A DNA stretch of 64,000 nucleotides, taken from the NCBI GenBank assembly GCA_044375415.1, contig JBILMS010000006.1, forward strand, positions 1-64,000. The letters are read 5' to 3'. The notes below the pieces were generated by a model. That model did no database searches. It was not told where the DNA came from and saw only the letters and a program-made list of their open reading frames with translations. Both the position numbers and the translations under genes were made by a program. Source of the stretch: JAWXBG01 sp044375415. GTDB taxonomy: Bacteria; Bacteroidota; Bacteroidia; Flavobacteriales_D; Sanyastnellaceae. This document shows positions 7,763-16,243 of this stretch, piece by piece. The stretch's first letter is position 1; every line of letters begins with the position of its first letter.

Positions 7763-8620
7763 TTACTTGAGTGTAAATTGAACCGGTATGGTCATGCGCA
7801 GGCGAACCGGCTTACCATTCATTTTTGCAGGTGTAAACTTCTTGAGTTTTTTCACTGCTTTCACAGCTTCTTTACTCAAGTTTGGACCACCTTTTACTTC
7901 ACGAACGGCAGATACTTCGCTCACACTTCCATCTTTTTCAACAACAAAATCTACGAATACTTTACCTTGAACATTGAGTTCTTTCTCCATTTCAGGATAG
8001 GTAATGCTATTATAAATTGCGTCGTACATCGCTTGATCTCCACCCGGATACATCGGCATTTCTTCCGCGTATCGAGTTGCATCTTCCACCTTTGGTTCTT
8101 CAATCACAGTTGCCGTCGGATTTGTTGGAACCTGAATGCTTGACTCTCCCTCTACCGTTTGTGTAGAGATTACAGCATCATCAAGTTTCGTAACGTCCGG
8201 CACGTTCACCACTTCCTCTTCCGTTACTTCAATTGTAGTAAATTGGATTTGACGAATTGTGGGCGGTGGTGGTGGTGGTGGCGGGGGTGGCGGTGGTGGT
8301 GGCGGCTCATTTTCATCAGCCGGCGGTGGCGCCAAGATTTCACCCAAATCAACGGGTGGCGGAGGAGGTGGCGGTGCCTCTTCGCGGGTGAGGATGTTAG
8401 TAGCTACAGTTGCCACAGTCACCAGTGTTACAGATGAAGCAAGAGCGATAGCCAAAGCGCGGTTGTATTGTTTTCTTAGGACAAAGGCACCGTAGCTCTT
8501 ATTCTTGCTTTCGAACACCAATGAGTTGCGGGCCGAACTAAGAACGTTGCCCCAACCTCTGTCTATGCCGAGCAGTGCAATCAGCACCGCCATTACGGCC
8601 ATTATGATCAGAATTGTCAT
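7763..8620 (-). CDS. tonB: TonB family energy transducer with poly-proline linker (second paralogue)
   Basis: A 285-residue TonB protein. The N-terminal hydrophobic segment and the signature NSLVFESKNKSYGAFVLRK are shared with the downstream paralogue; the second membrane helix is at about 55-76. The periplasmic linker is extreme: a run of seven prolines followed by a run of fifteen (encoded at 8261-8305), then an acidic stretch. The C-terminal TonB domain holds MPMYPGGDQAMYDAIYNSI, GKVFVDFVVEKDGSVSEV and VRLRMTIPVQFTLK. The start is 81 bases from the stop of exbD. Poly-proline should need EF-P for translation and should give a rigid rod across the periplasm. Confidence 0.93.
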   Translation of the reverse strand: MTILIIMAVMAVLIALLGIDRGWGNVLSSARNSLVFESKNKSYGAFVLRKQYNRALAIALASSVTLVTVATVATNILTREEAPPPPPPPVDLGEILAPPPADENEPPPPPPPPPPPPPPPTIRQIQFTTIEVTEEEVVNVPDVTKLDDAVISTQTVEGESSIQVPTNPTATVIEEPKVEDATRYAEEMPMYPGGDQAMYDAIYNSITYPEMEKELNVQGKVFVDFVVEKDGSVSEVSAVREVKGGPNLSKEAVKAVKKLKKFTPAKMNGKPVRLRMTIPVQFTLK

Positions 8621-8700
8621 GATGTAAACTTTTTTGGTTTATTCATCTCTCCGTACAGGTGACAAATGTGTTGGTTCATCACTTTTCGGAAATATTTTTT

Positions 8701-9342
8701 TTAAAGTCCTAAAGCCGATATACGTTGTCTCATCGCGATGCTTTCCGATTCGGCCATATCTTGAATTGCTCTCTTTTTCACGTTGGTGATATTGAGTTCA
8801 TCCATGGCGTTGATCACATTTCTCCACTTCGATTTATCAATAGTTTTGATGATCACAAATGGTGCCAATGAGTCTCCGTAGATTTTTGACTTTTCTTCGA
8901 GGTAAAGTTCCTTATCGAATTTTTGCGTTACGTATGCCTCATCCAATTTTTTGATTTGATCATTGATACGTGCATTTTTATCGAAGAGGAGTTTTCTTAA
9001 TCCATCTTTTGAAAAATCAGTTTGTGCAAGAATAGTAGTATCGCCGTTGAACTTTCCGGTGTAATAAAAAATGTGCTTGTCTTCTTCTCCTATCAAGAGG
9101 GTAAAGGCCAACTCATCATTAATCTTAGTGCGGTTAGTCGTGTCTTTTTCATCCAATTCCTTTGGATAAATCAGCTCGGTTGTTTTCGGTTTACTTAGCG
9201 TGGTAGCAAGCATGAAGAAGGTGATCAGCAGAAATGCCAAGTCAACCATAGGAGTCATATCCAGATGCACGGCACCTTTCTTGGCTCTTTTCTTTTCGTG
9301 TTTACCACCGCCGCCGGAACCTTCTGTATTTACGTTAGCCAT
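8701..9342 (-). CDS. exbD: ExbD family biopolymer transport protein (first paralogue)
   Basis: A 213-residue inner-membrane protein of the TonB energising complex. After a Gly/Lys-rich cytoplasmic start comes the single transmembrane helix at about residues 29-50 (HLDMTPMVDLAFLLITFFML) with the proton-carrying Asp conserved in ExbD/TolR. A periplasmic domain of about 160 residues follows; the part around TELIYPKELDEKDTT is longer than in E. coli ExbD (141 residues), as is common in Bacteroidota. It is 29 bases downstream of the second exbD and shares its operon. Confidence 0.93.
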   Translation of the reverse strand: MANVNTEGSGGGGKHEKKRAKKGAVHLDMTPMVDLAFLLITFFMLATTLSKPKTTELIYPKELDEKDTTNRTKINDELAFTLLIGEEDKHIFYYTGKFNGDTTILAQTDFSKDGLRKLLFDKNARINDQIKKLDEAYVTQKFDKELYLEEKSKIYGDSLAPFVIIKTIDKSKWRNVINAMDELNITNVKKRAIQDMAESESIAMRQRISALGL

Positions 9343-9371
9343 TTTCTTTTACGTTTTATGGGTTCCTGAAA

Positions 9372-10055
9372 TTATTCAACTCCGCTCATTGCGTCGCTGT
9401 CAAATGCTTCAAAGTCCGTTACCATGTTGAAGATAAAAATTTCTTTCTTTCTAAAGATGTCAATTACCTTCTCTACTTTTTCGTAGTCGGCGTCTCCATC
9501 GGCTTTAATACCGTAGCGAAGACGCAATTCTTTATCTTCATTCATCATTTCAATCGTAACCCCTTTATTTGTCTGGTCCTTCACGAAACCACCGTATCCT
9601 GCGGTGATCCATTCGCCCAGTTCATTATTGAGGGAGTCCGTTGGTATTCCTGCTGTGGTCGCATCCATTTCAGTTCTTGCTCTTTCGTCGGCACGGATAT
9701 ATTCAGCGAGTCGGGTTAATGGTTGTCCGATTGGACCCATCACCGAAAAACGATTGACGTCTTTTTCATCCAGTTTTAATTCCGGGTGAACAGCCATCAT
9801 ATCAGTTATCATCTGAGCGCGGGCTTCTTTTCCCGACATATCCCAGAAAACTCGTCCGTCTGTATCCACGGTTACCATCATCACTTTTTCGGGCAGCAGT
9901 TCGTTCGATGTAGAACTTGGAGTATCTACCATCACGGGTTCCGGTGCACGAAATTTCGCTGTGAGCATGAAGAACGTCACCAGCAGAAAACCAAGGTCTA
10001 CCATGGGAGTCATGTCCAGTGCCGGAGCACCTTTTGGTATTTTAACCTTTGGCAT
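9372..10055 (-). CDS. exbD: ExbD family biopolymer transport protein (second paralogue)
   Basis: A 227-residue ExbD with the transmembrane motif LDMTPMVDLGFLLVTFFML at about residues 13-32, including the conserved Asp, and a long periplasmic domain. The two ExbD proteins differ mainly in the periplasmic part: this one has an inserted region around residues 95-165 (GPIGQPLTRLAEYIRADE...). It starts 41 bases after the exbB stop. A heteromeric ExbD pair in one complex is plausible but inferred. Confidence 0.92.
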   Translation of the reverse strand: MPKVKIPKGAPALDMTPMVDLGFLLVTFFMLTAKFRAPEPVMVDTPSSTSNELLPEKVMMVTVDTDGRVFWDMSGKEARAQMITDMMAVHPELKLDEKDVNRFSVMGPIGQPLTRLAEYIRADERARTEMDATTAGIPTDSLNNELGEWITAGYGGFVKDQTNKGVTIEMMNEDKELRLRYGIKADGDADYEKVEKVIDIFRKKEIFIFNMVTDFEAFDSDAMSGVE

Positions 10056-10096
10056 ATTCTTTCTGTTTTGTTAAATAGTGAACGTATGAAAAATGC

Positions 10097-10900
10097 TTAG
10101 TGCTTGGCCGCAAAACTCTGCGCTACAGAGAAACCTGCTTCGTCCATGCCATAAGTCATGCTATCGATGCGGTTGCTGAAGTAGTTGAACAGAATGATTG
10201 CGATACAAGAACCGATGATACCAAAAGCGGTATTGATAAGTGCTTCAGAGATACCAAGCGATAACGCTGCTGTATCAGGAGCACCTGCATTTGCCATCGC
10301 TGTGAAGGCCTTGATCATACCGATTACAGTACCGATAAGACCCACGAGTACAGAAATAGATGCACAAGTAGATAGGATAACCAAGTTCTTTGAAAGCATT
10401 GGAAGTTCGAGCGAAGTAGCTTCTTCCAATTCTTGTTTGATGGCAGTAACCTTAGCTTCTTTCTCGAGCGTATTGTCTGCAGCAACAGCCTTATACTTCT
10501 CAAGTCCCGCGCGAACAACAGCAGCAACAGAACCTTTTTGCTTATCGCATTCTACGATAGCTTGATCCACACTGGCTGTATTCAGGAGGCCGCGAATCTT
10601 GCGAATAAATCCATCGATACTTCCTTTTCCACGAGCACCGGCAAGACTGATAAATCTTTCAACCGAAAACACGATAATAATTAGGTTGATACCAATAAGC
10701 AAAGGCACGATGATACCACCTTTGTGGATTACACCCATTACGTTTAGCGGATGACCTTTTAGAGGATCTCCTCCTTCAAAATTTGCTTTATCACCAAGAA
10801 CGTAGGTGTAAATTAAATAGCTCACGACGAGCACTACAGGAATAGCAATTGCAGCGAACATCGCCCCACGATTACCAGTTTGCTGTTGTTGTTTGTTCAT
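10097..10900 (-). CDS. exbB: ExbB/TolQ/MotA family proton channel protein
   Basis: A 267-residue polytopic inner-membrane protein and the promoter-proximal gene of the operon. Hydrophobic segments lie at about 14-34, 61-80, 165-190 and 205-235. The large cytoplasmic loop between them has the family-typical amphipathic helices (KIRGLLNTASVDQAIVECDK). The conserved segment ISVLVGLIGTVIGMIKAFTA and the Ala/Ser-rich LGISEALINTAFGIIGSCIA match the ExbB/TolQ domain. It forms the stator-like complex with ExbD that drives TonB. A terminator-like hairpin upstream (11,004-11,038) separates it from the ftsX side. Confidence 0.93.
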   Translation of the reverse strand: MNKQQQQTGNRGAMFAAIAIPVVLVVSYLIYTYVLGDKANFEGGDPLKGHPLNVMGVIHKGGIIVPLLIGINLIIIVFSVERFISLAGARGKGSIDGFIRKIRGLLNTASVDQAIVECDKQKGSVAAVVRAGLEKYKAVAADNTLEKEAKVTAIKQELEEATSLELPMLSKNLVILSTCASISVLVGLIGTVIGMIKAFTAMANAGAPDTAALSLGISEALINTAFGIIGSCIAIILFNYFSNRIDSMTYGMDEAGFSVAQSFAAKH

Positions 10901-11003
10901 AACAAGAACGGATTTAATGGATTAATAAATAGTGTTTTTAAATTGGATAATTATCAGGCTGAAAGATCACAAATATTTGGCCATCCTAGCATGTGTGCCT
11001 TTC

Positions 11004-11038
11004 AAAAAAGCCCCGTTTCTATCAATTTTACGGGGGGC
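11004..11038 (-). terminator. Terminator-like hairpin upstream of exbB
   Basis: Reading the minus strand, ccccgt is followed by an 11-to-12-base loop and acgggg, then c and six Ts. The stem is short (6 bp plus possible bulged extension) but has the U-tract of an intrinsic terminator. It would stop transcription arriving from the repeat/ftsX side, or act as a leader attenuator for exbB if the promoter lies further upstream. Confidence 0.5.
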
Positions 11039-11249
11039 CAAACATAGCAAAGTTTTACGCTGAAATAGCAGTAATCGCTAGGTTAAATGATCGTGAATAT
11101 TTTACATGTCTGAGGCCTGCTTTTATCGAAGATTTTTACCACAAAGAATCAAAAGGCTGGTAAAAAGGATGCAAAAGATTGATCTGATTGCCTTTAGGGG
11201 GTTCTTTGGCAAGTAGGGGCTGTAGGTTGACCACTTAGAACGTTGCCAA

Positions 11250-11550
11250 TGACAAGTTGTGGATTTGGGTTGAAAATGAACCATTTGTGTTTTCTCGTTT
11301 TTGGAGACCAATCTTCTCCGAGGGCCTCACCCTCCGCCCTCTCCAGAGGAGAGGGGACCGATTCTGCAAACTGAAATGTTTGCGTTTTTTAAAGCCACGT
11401 ACTCTTGAAAACTACATTTTTCATTTAACTTGAACGTCCCCCTCTCAATAACAGAGTGAGAGTGAACAGTGAGAGTGAAGAGTGAGAGTGTTCGAATCGT
11501 TTTGAGAAACGGATCTACCTGTTTCTGTTTCTCAAAACTCCGAACTGCCA
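11250..11550 (+). repeat. Dispersed repeat family A, copy 3
   Basis: Almost identical in reverse complement to window positions 1-290 and in the same orientation as 3,320-3,600. The right part contains tandem gtgagagtgaacagtga-like units (about 11,454-11,490) where copy 2 has its second CT-rich arm. Copies 2 and 3 flank the ExbB-TonB operon as direct repeats. Confidence 0.85.
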
Positions 11551-11767
11551 TTGGGGTGAGGCTTTCCGACGTTCTTGTCAGCGCTCAAGGTTGGATTTTA
11601 TACGTGGGACTCAAGGGGACAATCCAGCACCCATCACCTAGCACCCATCACCCAACACCAAAGAACAACAATCATCAACCAGAACGGAAACCCCATTCAT
11701 CCTTCGACTCCTCATCCTTCGTCGCTCAGGAGGACGAATTCATAATTCATAACTCATAATTCATGAT

Positions 11768-12640
11768 TTAAAAGAGCTGCCCCTGCTTCAATCGAACGAA
11801 TCTTCTCACCGCAATGGCAGTCGAGATCCATGAAACCAGGATTCCGGCGGTGATGATGACAAGTGCCGTGATGATAAATCCTTGATTTTCAGCTAGTACT
11901 TTAATTGCATCTTCGAGTTCGGCCCGGAAGTAGTAGAATAGTAGACTTAAAACCGCGAGGGACAATACAGAAGCTATGAGGGCATATCCAAACGCTCTTT
12001 TGAGAAAGGGTTTTTGAATGAACCAATGGGTTGCTCCCACCAATTGCATGCTTTTGATAATGAAGCGTTGAGAAAAAATAGCGAGTTCTATAGTGCTGTT
12101 GATCAAAACGATAGCGATAATCAACAAAAGCACACCTAAAATGAGGAGGCCAAAACCAATTTTAGCGCTGTTTTCATTGATTTTTTGCATCAAGCCCTTT
12201 TGGAATTCGACGTCTTCTACTATTTCGTGTGCCTGGATCGACTGAACCGCCTGATCTAACTTCTCCATTTCGTTGTAAGACGATTTTATCCGAATGTCGA
12301 GTGATGCCGGAACAGGATTATATCCCAAAAAATCGACAAAATCCTGACCTACTTCCTCAGCAGCGACTTTGGCAGCTTCTTCCTTAGAGATATAGGAAAC
12401 CGCATCAACATATTCTTCTGTTTGCAAAAACTGTTTGAGTTTTTGAATTTCAGATTCCGGTACTTCATCTTTGAGAAAAACGTGAACGCTATGTTGTCCA
12501 CGGATATAATCGGACAGCGAATTGGCTACAATGAGAAACGCCGTGAAGGCTCCGAGCATAGTCAATACCAATGTGATTCCTACAACAGTAGAGAACGAGG
12601 AAATCGCACTTCCGGAAGTTTTAAAATACGGCTTAGCCAA
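11768..12640 (-). CDS. ftsX: Cell-division ABC transporter permease FtsX
   Basis: A 290-residue membrane protein with the FtsX topology: one helix near residues 16-38, an extracytoplasmic domain (about 40-160, with VFLKDEVPESEIQKLKQFL and a SYISKEEA segment), then three helices at about 163-187, 217-238 and 252-275. The family motif near ELAIFSQRFIIKSMQLVGAT (cytoplasmic loop contacting the ATPase) is present. FtsX with FtsE couples divisome activity to peptidoglycan hydrolases, often through EnvC-like partners; an EnvC-like gene occurs at 50,294. No ftsE is in the window. It follows slyD by 31 bases. Confidence 0.93.
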   Translation of the reverse strand: MAKPYFKTSGSAISSFSTVVGITLVLTMLGAFTAFLIVANSLSDYIRGQHSVHVFLKDEVPESEIQKLKQFLQTEEYVDAVSYISKEEAAKVAAEEVGQDFVDFLGYNPVPASLDIRIKSSYNEMEKLDQAVQSIQAHEIVEDVEFQKGLMQKINENSAKIGFGLLILGVLLLIIAIVLINSTIELAIFSQRFIIKSMQLVGATHWFIQKPFLKRAFGYALIASVLSLAVLSLLFYYFRAELEDAIKVLAENQGFIITALVIITAGILVSWISTAIAVRRFVRLKQGQLF

Positions 12641-12671
12641 GAAACAGATTACTTAAGGGTTCGCAAAAATC

Positions 12672-13115
12672 TCACTCTACACCAACGACCTTGCCTTCGA
12701 AGTAAAGGTCTTCACCGGCCAAAGGATGATTAAAATCGAGGATAATGGAATTCAATTTCACCTCGGCCACCATTCCTTGAACAACTTCACCATCGGGAGC
12801 TTGCATGGGAATCATCTCTCCGACCTGAAACAATTCGTCGTCCCACTCTTCATCAGCCATAAATTCACTTTTTTCAAATTCACGGAAGTACTCTTCGTGT
12901 TCTTCTCCATACGCATCTATCGCCGGAATGAAGACCGTAAATGTGTCATCCACTTTTAGACCGCCGATAGCTTCTTCGAATTTGGGAAGCATATCACCTT
13001 GACCAAAGACAAACTCGAGAGGTTCCTCGTCGCGTGTTTGTTCAATCAGGTCGCCATCCGGACCGTCGTATTTTAATATGTAATGGACTTTAACTGTTTT
13101 ACCTTGGCTTACCAT
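12672..13115 (-). CDS. slyD: SlyD-like FKBP-type peptidyl-prolyl isomerase
   Basis: A 147-residue cytoplasmic FKBP with an inserted IF/chaperone domain. The FKBP core is seen at the N-terminus (KTVKVHYILKYDGPDGDLIE, FVFGQGDMLPKFEEAIGGL) and resumes at the end (LDFNHPLAGEDLYFEGKVV), with the acidic insert (YGEEHEEYFREFEKSEF) in between, as in SlyD. The His-rich metal-binding tail of E. coli SlyD is missing. It lies between mltD (16-base gap) and ftsX (31-base gap) and is likely cotranscribed with both. Confidence 0.9.
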   Translation of the reverse strand: MVSQGKTVKVHYILKYDGPDGDLIEQTRDEEPLEFVFGQGDMLPKFEEAIGGLKVDDTFTVFIPAIDAYGEEHEEYFREFEKSEFMADEEWDDELFQVGEMIPMQAPDGEVVQGMVAEVKLNSIILDFNHPLAGEDLYFEGKVVGVE

Positions 13116-13131
13116 ATCAAGATTTCGGTTT

Positions 13132-14742
13132 CTAGCCGACTTGTTTTAATTTAATTTTTTGACCCACTTTTAGATTAGAACCAATCCCCTTGTTCAAGTT
13201 CTTGATAGAATCTACAGTTACACCATCGTATTTGTTGGCGATTGCCCACAAGGTATCACCACGTTGAACCGTGTGATACTTATAGGAAGGATTCGACTTC
13301 GACGTTTCCTTTGGTTTCGTTAATTCTTTAACCGGCTGAGGTTTGTTTTCCGCTACTGCTTCTTCCTCCTCTTCCTCTTTTGTGTTTTCTACTTTAGCCT
13401 GATCATCTTTTGCTACCGTTTTGTGAACGGTTTGCTTCACCTTTAGTTTTTGACCGGGATGAATGGTATTCGAACGCATTTTATTCCACTTCTTCAATTG
13501 TGTAGTGGTGGTTTTATACTTGTTCGCAATCTTGCCCAATGAGTCGCCTGTCTTTACTTTATAGGTCACCCATTCTACTTCGCTTACTGTTTTTGTTTCT
13601 GAAGCAGGAGCTGCCGAAGCAACCGGTTCTGCTTGGTATTCGAGTTCACGGCTCATATCATAAACCACGTCTTCGTTACTCAAAAACAATCCAATTTTAT
13701 CGGTAGGAAGAATCAAATAATGCTTTTGACCATTATCGGGAATTTCTTTTAACTTGTATGTTGCATTGAGGAAGGTGAGATCTTCAATTGACATATCAAG
13801 TACTTTAGACAAATCGGCAAAACGAATACGCTCGCTTACGTGAACTGTATCGGTTTCGAAATAAGTCGTAAGAGGTTTTTTAGGATAAATGTTGTGCTCA
13901 GAAGCATAGTTCATCACATAGTTCACAGCGATAAAAGCCGGAACATATCCTTGAGTTTCTTTAGGTAAGTACGGTCTAATTGCCCAAAAATCTTTTGCTC
14001 CACCCGCTCTGCGAATAGCCTTATTCACATTTCCCGGACCTGAGTTATACGCTGCAAGGGCAAGTTCCCAATCATCGTAAGTATTGTACAAAAACTTCAG
14101 GTAACGACAAGCCGCATCTGTTGCTTTAAAAGGATCATATCTTTCATCTTGATAGCTCGTAACATCGAGACCGTACATTTTTCCGGTAGCTACCATGAAC
14201 TGCCAAAGTCCACCCGCACCGGCTGAAGAGATGATGCTTGGGTTCAATGCAGATTCTACAATCGCGAGATATTTCATCTCGAGTGGAATATCATGTTTAG
14301 CCAGATATTCTTCGAACATCGGGAAATATAGCGAAGCCATTCCCAATACTTTACTGGTAATATCGCGGCGACGCACGGCATACAGATCAATAAATCCCTG
14401 CACGGTTGAATTATAAACGAGGTCAAACGGAGTCTGTTTGTCGAGTGCTTTCATTCGCTGTTTCACGATATCCTGCGAAAAAGTAGGGATCACCTCTTTA
14501 TCGTAATCATAAACATTGAGTACTGTTTCGTCTGATGTGAAGCAGTAATGATTTAGGTAGCTGTTCACCAAAATCTTATCGATTTCGGCTATTTCAGGAT
14601 TATCCATACACAATGCAGGCATGGTGCCTACAGGTGGTATAGTGTCTTTCTGAACTACCTCGTGTGCAAGTGATTGCACAGAGAGGAGCAGCAGCAATGC
14701 GATTCCAGGCAATGCGGTTGTACTCATTTTTTCCTTGTTCAT
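13132..14742 (-). CDS. mltD: LysM-containing membrane-bound lytic transglycosylase (MltD-like)
   Basis: A 536-residue exported enzyme that cleaves peptidoglycan glycan strands to 1,6-anhydro products. Signal sequence at residues 1-27 (an alternative start at Met6 also works). The SLT domain spans about 140-290 with the catalytic Glu163 in AIVESALNP, then GAGGLWQFM (about 175-183) and YNSGPGNVNKAI. Two LysM domains at about 393-438 and 488-534 (YKVKTGDSLGKIANKY; HTVQRGDTLWAIANKY) bind glycan; they are joined by a Glu-rich low-complexity linker. Architecture and length match MltD. Confidence 0.93.
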   Translation of the reverse strand: MNKEKMSTTALPGIALLLLLSVQSLAHEVVQKDTIPPVGTMPALCMDNPEIAEIDKILVNSYLNHYCFTSDETVLNVYDYDKEVIPTFSQDIVKQRMKALDKQTPFDLVYNSTVQGFIDLYAVRRRDITSKVLGMASLYFPMFEEYLAKHDIPLEMKYLAIVESALNPSIISSAGAGGLWQFMVATGKMYGLDVTSYQDERYDPFKATDAACRYLKFLYNTYDDWELALAAYNSGPGNVNKAIRRAGGAKDFWAIRPYLPKETQGYVPAFIAVNYVMNYASEHNIYPKKPLTTYFETDTVHVSERIRFADLSKVLDMSIEDLTFLNATYKLKEIPDNGQKHYLILPTDKIGLFLSNEDVVYDMSRELEYQAEPVASAAPASETKTVSEVEWVTYKVKTGDSLGKIANKYKTTTTQLKKWNKMRSNTIHPGQKLKVKQTVHKTVAKDDQAKVENTKEEEEEEAVAENKPQPVKELTKPKETSKSNPSYKYHTVQRGDTLWAIANKYDGVTVDSIKNLNKGIGSNLKVGQKIKLKQVG

Positions 14743-15034
14743 AAGTTGCAGGTGCGATGATAATAAAAAATGCGCAAAAAAATGCCAATTGGCATACCAA
14801 TAACTACGAGTGCAAGATGATTATTGTTTCCTGAGGTAGAAGGTAGACCACAAATCTACTTACTAACAAATTTTTCCATACGACTGCCGCGAACTGCACT
14901 AAGCAATTATGTAGCTAAAAAACGGCTTTTGGCTAGTGTGAATTTTGATACAACAAAGAATACGAAAAAGGATATAACTTTTCCAACCGAACCCCATTTT
15001 TGGAGCGTACTACGAGGGAAATTAAAACGGAAGA

Positions 15035-15199
15035 CTAGTTGTCCGTTTTCTCTACTTCTTTGTTTTCACCTTTGGAGGCGTCCTTGAATTCTTTCACGCC
15101 TCTGCCCAAACCACGCATGAGTTCAGGAATTTTTTTACCTCCGAAAAGAAGGAGAACTACAATCAGAATGATTATCCATTCTTTACCGCCGATGCCCAT
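15035..15199 (-). CDS. tatA: Sec-independent protein translocase TatA
   Basis: A 54-residue protein: one membrane helix ([18 protein letters not shown], residues 6-23), the family hinge [15 protein letters not shown] with the conserved Phe-Gly, and an amphipathic helix [10 protein letters not shown] followed by a charged tail. This is the TatA/E layout, forming the translocation pore for folded, twin-arginine substrates. The start at 15,199 gives the short N-terminus MGIGG. It lies between panC (88 bases upstream) and mltD. TatC is not in the window. The gene is shorter than common ORF cut-offs and is easily missed. Confidence 0.93.
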   Translation of the reverse strand: MGIGGKEWIIILIVVLLLFGGKKIPELMRGLGRGVKEFKDASKGENKEVEKTDN

Positions 15200-15287
15200 G
15201 ATGTATTGAATTTGTGGGTGCCAAAGTTAGAGCATGTTGAGCAATATATTCGTAGTATTTCTTTTTATCCGGAGGAAAGCGTAAAAA

Positions 15288-16139
15288 TCAGTTTAGAGTC
15301 ATGTTATCGAGCAACCTCACTCCTCCTATCCAAGCTGCGACCAACGCAATACACTGTTCATTTGGCTCATTTTCCAATGGGCTTTCCAAATTACCGGTTT
15401 TCACAATTCTCAGATATTCGACATCTACCGTACCCGGTTTATGCAGTTCATTATTTCCCCACTTTTCCACCTCCAACAAAGGTGTAAACCCGGCGAGGCG
15501 TTTCATTTCTAAAAGTGTTTTATGAATGACGGTGGCCATTTCCCGTTGTTCAGGGCTTAATCGCCTGTTACGAGAACTCATAGCGAGGCCATTCGTTTCT
15601 CGAACGGTGGGAAAGGAATGCACTTTCACCCTCTTACCCTGACTTTCCGCCATTTTTTTGATGAGCCATTGTTGTTGAAAGTCTTTTTCACCAAAAAAGG
15701 CGATATCCGGCTGGACTAAATCAAAAAGCCGGCTTACGACGGTCAAAACCCCATCGAAATGTCCGGGACGAAATTCTCCTTCTAAAACATCTTTTCCCGG
15801 TCCTAGGTCCCAATTCTCTTTATATAGTCCTGTCGGATAAATTTCCGCCACCGTAGGCACAAAAACCAGGTCGCACGGGCATTTGAGCAACATTTCTACA
15901 TCCCCCGGCAGTGTTTTCGGGTATTTCAATAAATCCTGGGGATCGTTGAATTGTGTCGGGTTAACAAAAATTGACACAACTACCTTCGAGCAATAGGTCA
16001 TTGCATTGTTAACCAGCGAGATATGTCCTTCGTGCAGAGCACCCATGGTAGGCACAAAACCTATGGAATGCCCGGCATTTCGAGCATCCAGAACCCATTG
16101 CGCCATTGGGTTTGATTGAGAGTAGTGTAACAAGGACAC
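15288..16139 (-). CDS. panC: Pantothenate synthetase
   Basis: A 283-residue cytoplasmic enzyme that joins pantoate and beta-alanine with ATP to give pantothenate for coenzyme A. It has the nucleotidyl-transfer motif FVPTMGALHEGHISLV (HxGH signature HEGH), the pantoate-binding region around NPTQFNDPQDLLKYP, the segment DIAFFGEKDFQQ and the KMSKS-like MSSRNRRLSPEQR. Length matches the family. It is divergent from the GT5-like gene at 16,244, an arrangement commonly seen in Bacteroidota. Confidence 0.96.
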   Translation of the reverse strand: MSLLHYSQSNPMAQWVLDARNAGHSIGFVPTMGALHEGHISLVNNAMTYCSKVVVSIFVNPTQFNDPQDLLKYPKTLPGDVEMLLKCPCDLVFVPTVAEIYPTGLYKENWDLGPGKDVLEGEFRPGHFDGVLTVVSRLFDLVQPDIAFFGEKDFQQQWLIKKMAESQGKRVKVHSFPTVRETNGLAMSSRNRRLSPEQREMATVIHKTLLEMKRLAGFTPLLEVEKWGNNELHKPGTVDVEYLRIVKTGNLESPLENEPNEQCIALVAAWIGGVRLLDNMTLN

Positions 16140-16207
16140 GGTTTGGGTCGTTTTAGTAAAAAAGAGGCCAAATCTATAGTAATGATCGAATCTTGCGTAT
16201 TATTTCG

Positions 16208-16215
16208 TAAATTTG
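16208..16215 (+). promoter_or_regulatory. -7 box of the GT5/DUF4270/glmS promoter
   Basis: TAAATTTG matches TAnnTTTG exactly, 28 bases before the ATG at 16,244, in the divergent gap from panC. No TTG is found at the ideal -33 distance, so support rests on the -7 box and its position. Confidence 0.5.
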
Positions 16216-16243
16216 CACTTCATTCAGAAAGCGATATCTAAAC

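Larger units (their letters stand above)
10901..11767. other. Gene-free region with repeats upstream of exbB
   Basis: No gene is supported in these 867 bases. They contain the probable exbB leader (10,901-11,003), a terminator-like hairpin, a remnant of repeat family B (accacaaag, near 11,138), copy 3 of repeat family A, and then simple repeats: cacccatca units at 11,628-11,655 and attcataattcat units at 11,739-11,765. The last type recurs at 22,132-22,165. A short ORF on the minus strand inside the repeat is not shared between repeat copies and is rejected. Confidence 0.75.

Noticed and set aside
7565..8143. A 192-codon plus-strand frame opposite tonB
   Set aside because: It covers the intercistronic hairpin and the antisense strand of the conserved TonB domain; its Cys/His/Phe-rich composition is typical of a shadow frame.
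11039..11046. -7 box (TATGTTTG on the minus strand) as the exbB promoter
   Set aside because: It abuts the terminator-like hairpin at 11,004-11,038, so transcription from it would start inside the hairpin; the true exbB promoter could not be fixed.
3320..11550. Composite transposon bounded by repeat A copies
   Set aside because: No transposase gene or target-site duplication is visible and the enclosed genes are a normal core operon; only the weaker MITE-like interpretation is kept.
11123..11551. Two short minus-strand frames inside and next to repeat A copy 3
   Set aside because: The frames are not preserved between repeat copies (1-290 and 3,320-3,600), so they are not coding.
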